From an uncultured Collinsella sp. (GTDB lineage: Bacteria > Actinomycetota > Coriobacteriia > Coriobacteriales > Coriobacteriaceae), in assembly GCA_958435545.1 (NCBI GenBank), contig CAUBGU010000004.1, forward strand, positions 1 to 43,545: a stretch of DNA of 43,545 bases, given 5' to 3'. The position numbers and the translations under genes are program-made. Under the pieces are notes generated by a model. That model did no database searches, was not told the DNA's origin, and saw only the letters and a program-made list of their open reading frames with translations. This document shows positions 43,101 to 43,545 of this stretch, in pieces (positions within the stretch are counted from its first letter, which is position 1; each line of letters opens with the position of its first letter).

Positions 43101-43545
43101 AGTTCGTGGCGCATCTCCATGTAGCGGTCGAAGGCCTGCTGCACCACGGCGTCGTCGATCGTCACGTCGTCCAGGACGGTGCCGAAGGTGGTGTGGCGGC
43201 AGTGGTCGGACCAGTAGGTGTCGATCACACGGATCTCGGTGATGGTGGGGTCGCGGTCCTCATCGCGGAAGTACTGCTGGCAGAAGGCGATGTCCGCCTC
43301 GTCCATGGCAAGGCCGCGCTCGGAAATAAAGGCGGCAAGGCCGGCTTCGTCGAGCTCGCGGAAACCGTCGAGTACCTCGACGGGCTGGGGCTCGGGGGTC
43401 TCCATGTACAGCGTCTCGGGCAGGTCGAGCGAGGCGATGCGCGCCTCGACGGGGTTCACCACGTAGTGCTTGATGGCATCGATGGCGGCCTCGTCCAGAG
43501 CGCCCGAGATCATATAGACCTTGGCGGAGCGCACGGCGGGGCGCT
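40118..43545 (-). CDS. purL: Phosphoribosylformylglycinamidine synthase (fused PurL-PurQ), N-terminus outside window
   Basis: The frame is open to the window edge, giving about 1,142 residues; full proteins of this one-chain type have about 1,240, so roughly 100 are missing. DTYWSDHCRHTTFGTVL marks the first synthetase lobe. ETHNHPTEIEPFGGAATCVGG and GGRTGRDGIGGATGSSK are substrate and ATP loops. The C-terminal glutaminase domain has PGNNCEYD, the nucleophile in LGICNGFQALIKLG and a late HGEGRFVAND. It makes FGAM from FGAR, ATP and glutamine, step 4 of purine synthesis. It is cytoplasmic. Codon use is GC-rich and typical of highly expressed genes here. It ends at a strong terminator. Confidence 0.96.
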   Translation of the reverse strand, partial: RPAVRSAKVYMISGALDEAAIDAIKHYVVNPVEARIASLDLPETLYMETPEPQPVEVLDGFRELDEAGLAAFISERGLAMDEADIAFCQQYFRDEDRDPTITEIRVIDTYWSDHCRHTTFGTVLDDVTIDDAVVQQAFDRYMEMRHELGRDAKPVCLMDMGTIGAKYLKKTGVMTDVDESEEINACTVKVKVDVDGEDQDWLFLFKNETHNHPTEIEPFGGAATCVGGAIRDPLSGRSYVYQAMRVTGAGDPTVPVSETLEGKLPQRKLVTTAAAGYSSYGNQIGLATGQVNELYHPGYVAKRMEVGAVVGATPANHVRRECPAPTDKIILLGGRTGRDGIGGATGSSKTQNTESIETSGAEVQKGNAPVERKLQRLFRRGDACRLIKRCNDFGAGGVSVAVGELADGLYVDLDTVTKKYDGLDGTELAISESQERMACAVADGDVEEFMGYAAEENLEATVIAEVTAEPRMRMAWNGVAIVDLSREFLNSNGAPKHQVAHVCARSVWQPSWAGTTLAERMTSLVTDLNVASNKGLSERFDSTIGAATVLMPFGGKTQLTPSSAMVAKFPVNGETTTASAMAWGFNPYLMEADQFAGAYLSVVESIAKLVAAGFEHKRAYLSFQEYFERLRTEAERWGKPTAAVLGALMAQVDLGAGAIGGKDSMSGSFEDETGELNVPPTLISFAVAVGKAARAVSPEFKGLTHRVVRIAPATYGEDYRPDAQQLLAAFDAVEALTATGNALAISTPGYGCGAESLFKMCVGNQIGIELAEDVDVESLFTPLYGSFVVELAEDAELPEVADGVVVEPLGTTVEGYVIDTGSEVIELAELQEAWESGIEGVFAYRSADETPEVETIDFRAKNIHVYGGAKIARPRVIIPVFPGNNCEYDSARAFRAAGAEADTFVINNLTPEAVAESTHELARRIRASQIVMIPGGFSGGDEPDGSAKFITAFFRAPEVTEAVRDLLKARDGLMLGICNGFQALIKLGLVPYGDIVDATPDAPTLTFNTIGRHQSRLVRTRISSNLSPWLSQCSLDDPYTVAISHGEGRFVANDEVLAQLIANGQVATQYVGEDGKPSMDLSVNPNGSALAIEGITSPDGRVLGKMGHAERRGDNLYRNVPEHVPGDKFMPIFESGVAYFA

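Noticed and set aside
1..43545. tRNA, rRNA, CRISPR arrays, insertion sequences, prophage genes
   Set aside because: Looked for on both strands by eye; no T-arm-like motifs, regular spacer repeats, transposase or integrase motifs were found.

Overview
The window reads as a chromosomal segment of a GC-rich, anaerobic, gut-type Actinobacterium, most likely Coriobacteriia and Collinsella-like. The grounds are GC-rich codon use with clear AGGAGG-type ribosome binding sites, a DUF3516 helicase, a rubredoxin-first rubrerythrin, a ferredoxin-fused EtfA beside a lactate-dehydrogenase-like flavoprotein, and one-chain FGAM synthase. The genus is an inference from remembered family distributions. No rRNA, tRNA, CRISPR array, transposase or integrase was seen.

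Layout. 1-2.8 kb: the 3' part of a MocR/PdxR-type regulator, then an uncharacterised protein with a DUF559/Vsr-like nuclease signature. Two copies of a ~121-bp repeat with inverted ends flank that protein and supply the stop codon of both genes. 2.9-6.4 kb: rubrerythrin, divergent from an iron alcohol dehydrogenase/aldehyde dehydrogenase operon that carries two Rex-like operator palindromes. 6.4-9.9 kb: a tiny membrane-peptide gene that looks like a type I toxin, a HIRAN-domain protein, a small acidic protein with a probable premature stop, a phosphoesterase, a long hairpin and a DUF2130 protein. 9.9-14.5 kb (minus): DUF3516 helicase, TrmB and a methyltransferase. 14.8-19.3 kb (plus): XRE regulator with membrane tail, DUF4097 protein, Elp3 and a spermidine-synthase-like protein. 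19.45-20.8 kb: an AT-richer MFS transporter and a gene remnant.

20.8-26.4 kb (minus): a three-gene operon encoding a TerB_N-type protein, a BrxD-like P-loop ATPase and an Lhr-like DEAD/DEAH helicase. This is the gene set of the Shango anti-phage system, and no BREX methylase or PglZ is present. 26.5-30.6 kb (minus): a DUF554 membrane protein, then a five-gene envelope cluster of small cytoplasmic, membrane-anchored, secreted, LAQTG-anchored and large secreted proteins.

30.9-34.5 kb: an operon of FAD-linked 2-hydroxyacid oxidase, EtfB and ferredoxin-EtfA, the composition of an electron-bifurcating lactate dehydrogenase. 34.5-40 kb: HD-domain protein, AzlC/AzlD amino-acid exporter, KdgT-type permease, membrane-bound GGDEF protein and an EamA transporter. 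40.1 kb to the end: purL on the minus strand, cut by the window edge.

Fermentative redox balance is one theme: the alcohol/aldehyde dehydrogenase operon with Rex-like sites and the bifurcating flavoprotein complex. Nucleic-acid defence and conflict is the other: the Shango-like operon, the type I toxin candidate, HIRAN, DUF2130 and the nuclease-like protein between repeats. Both groupings are inferred from family content. All identities, spacings and percentages were judged by eye.
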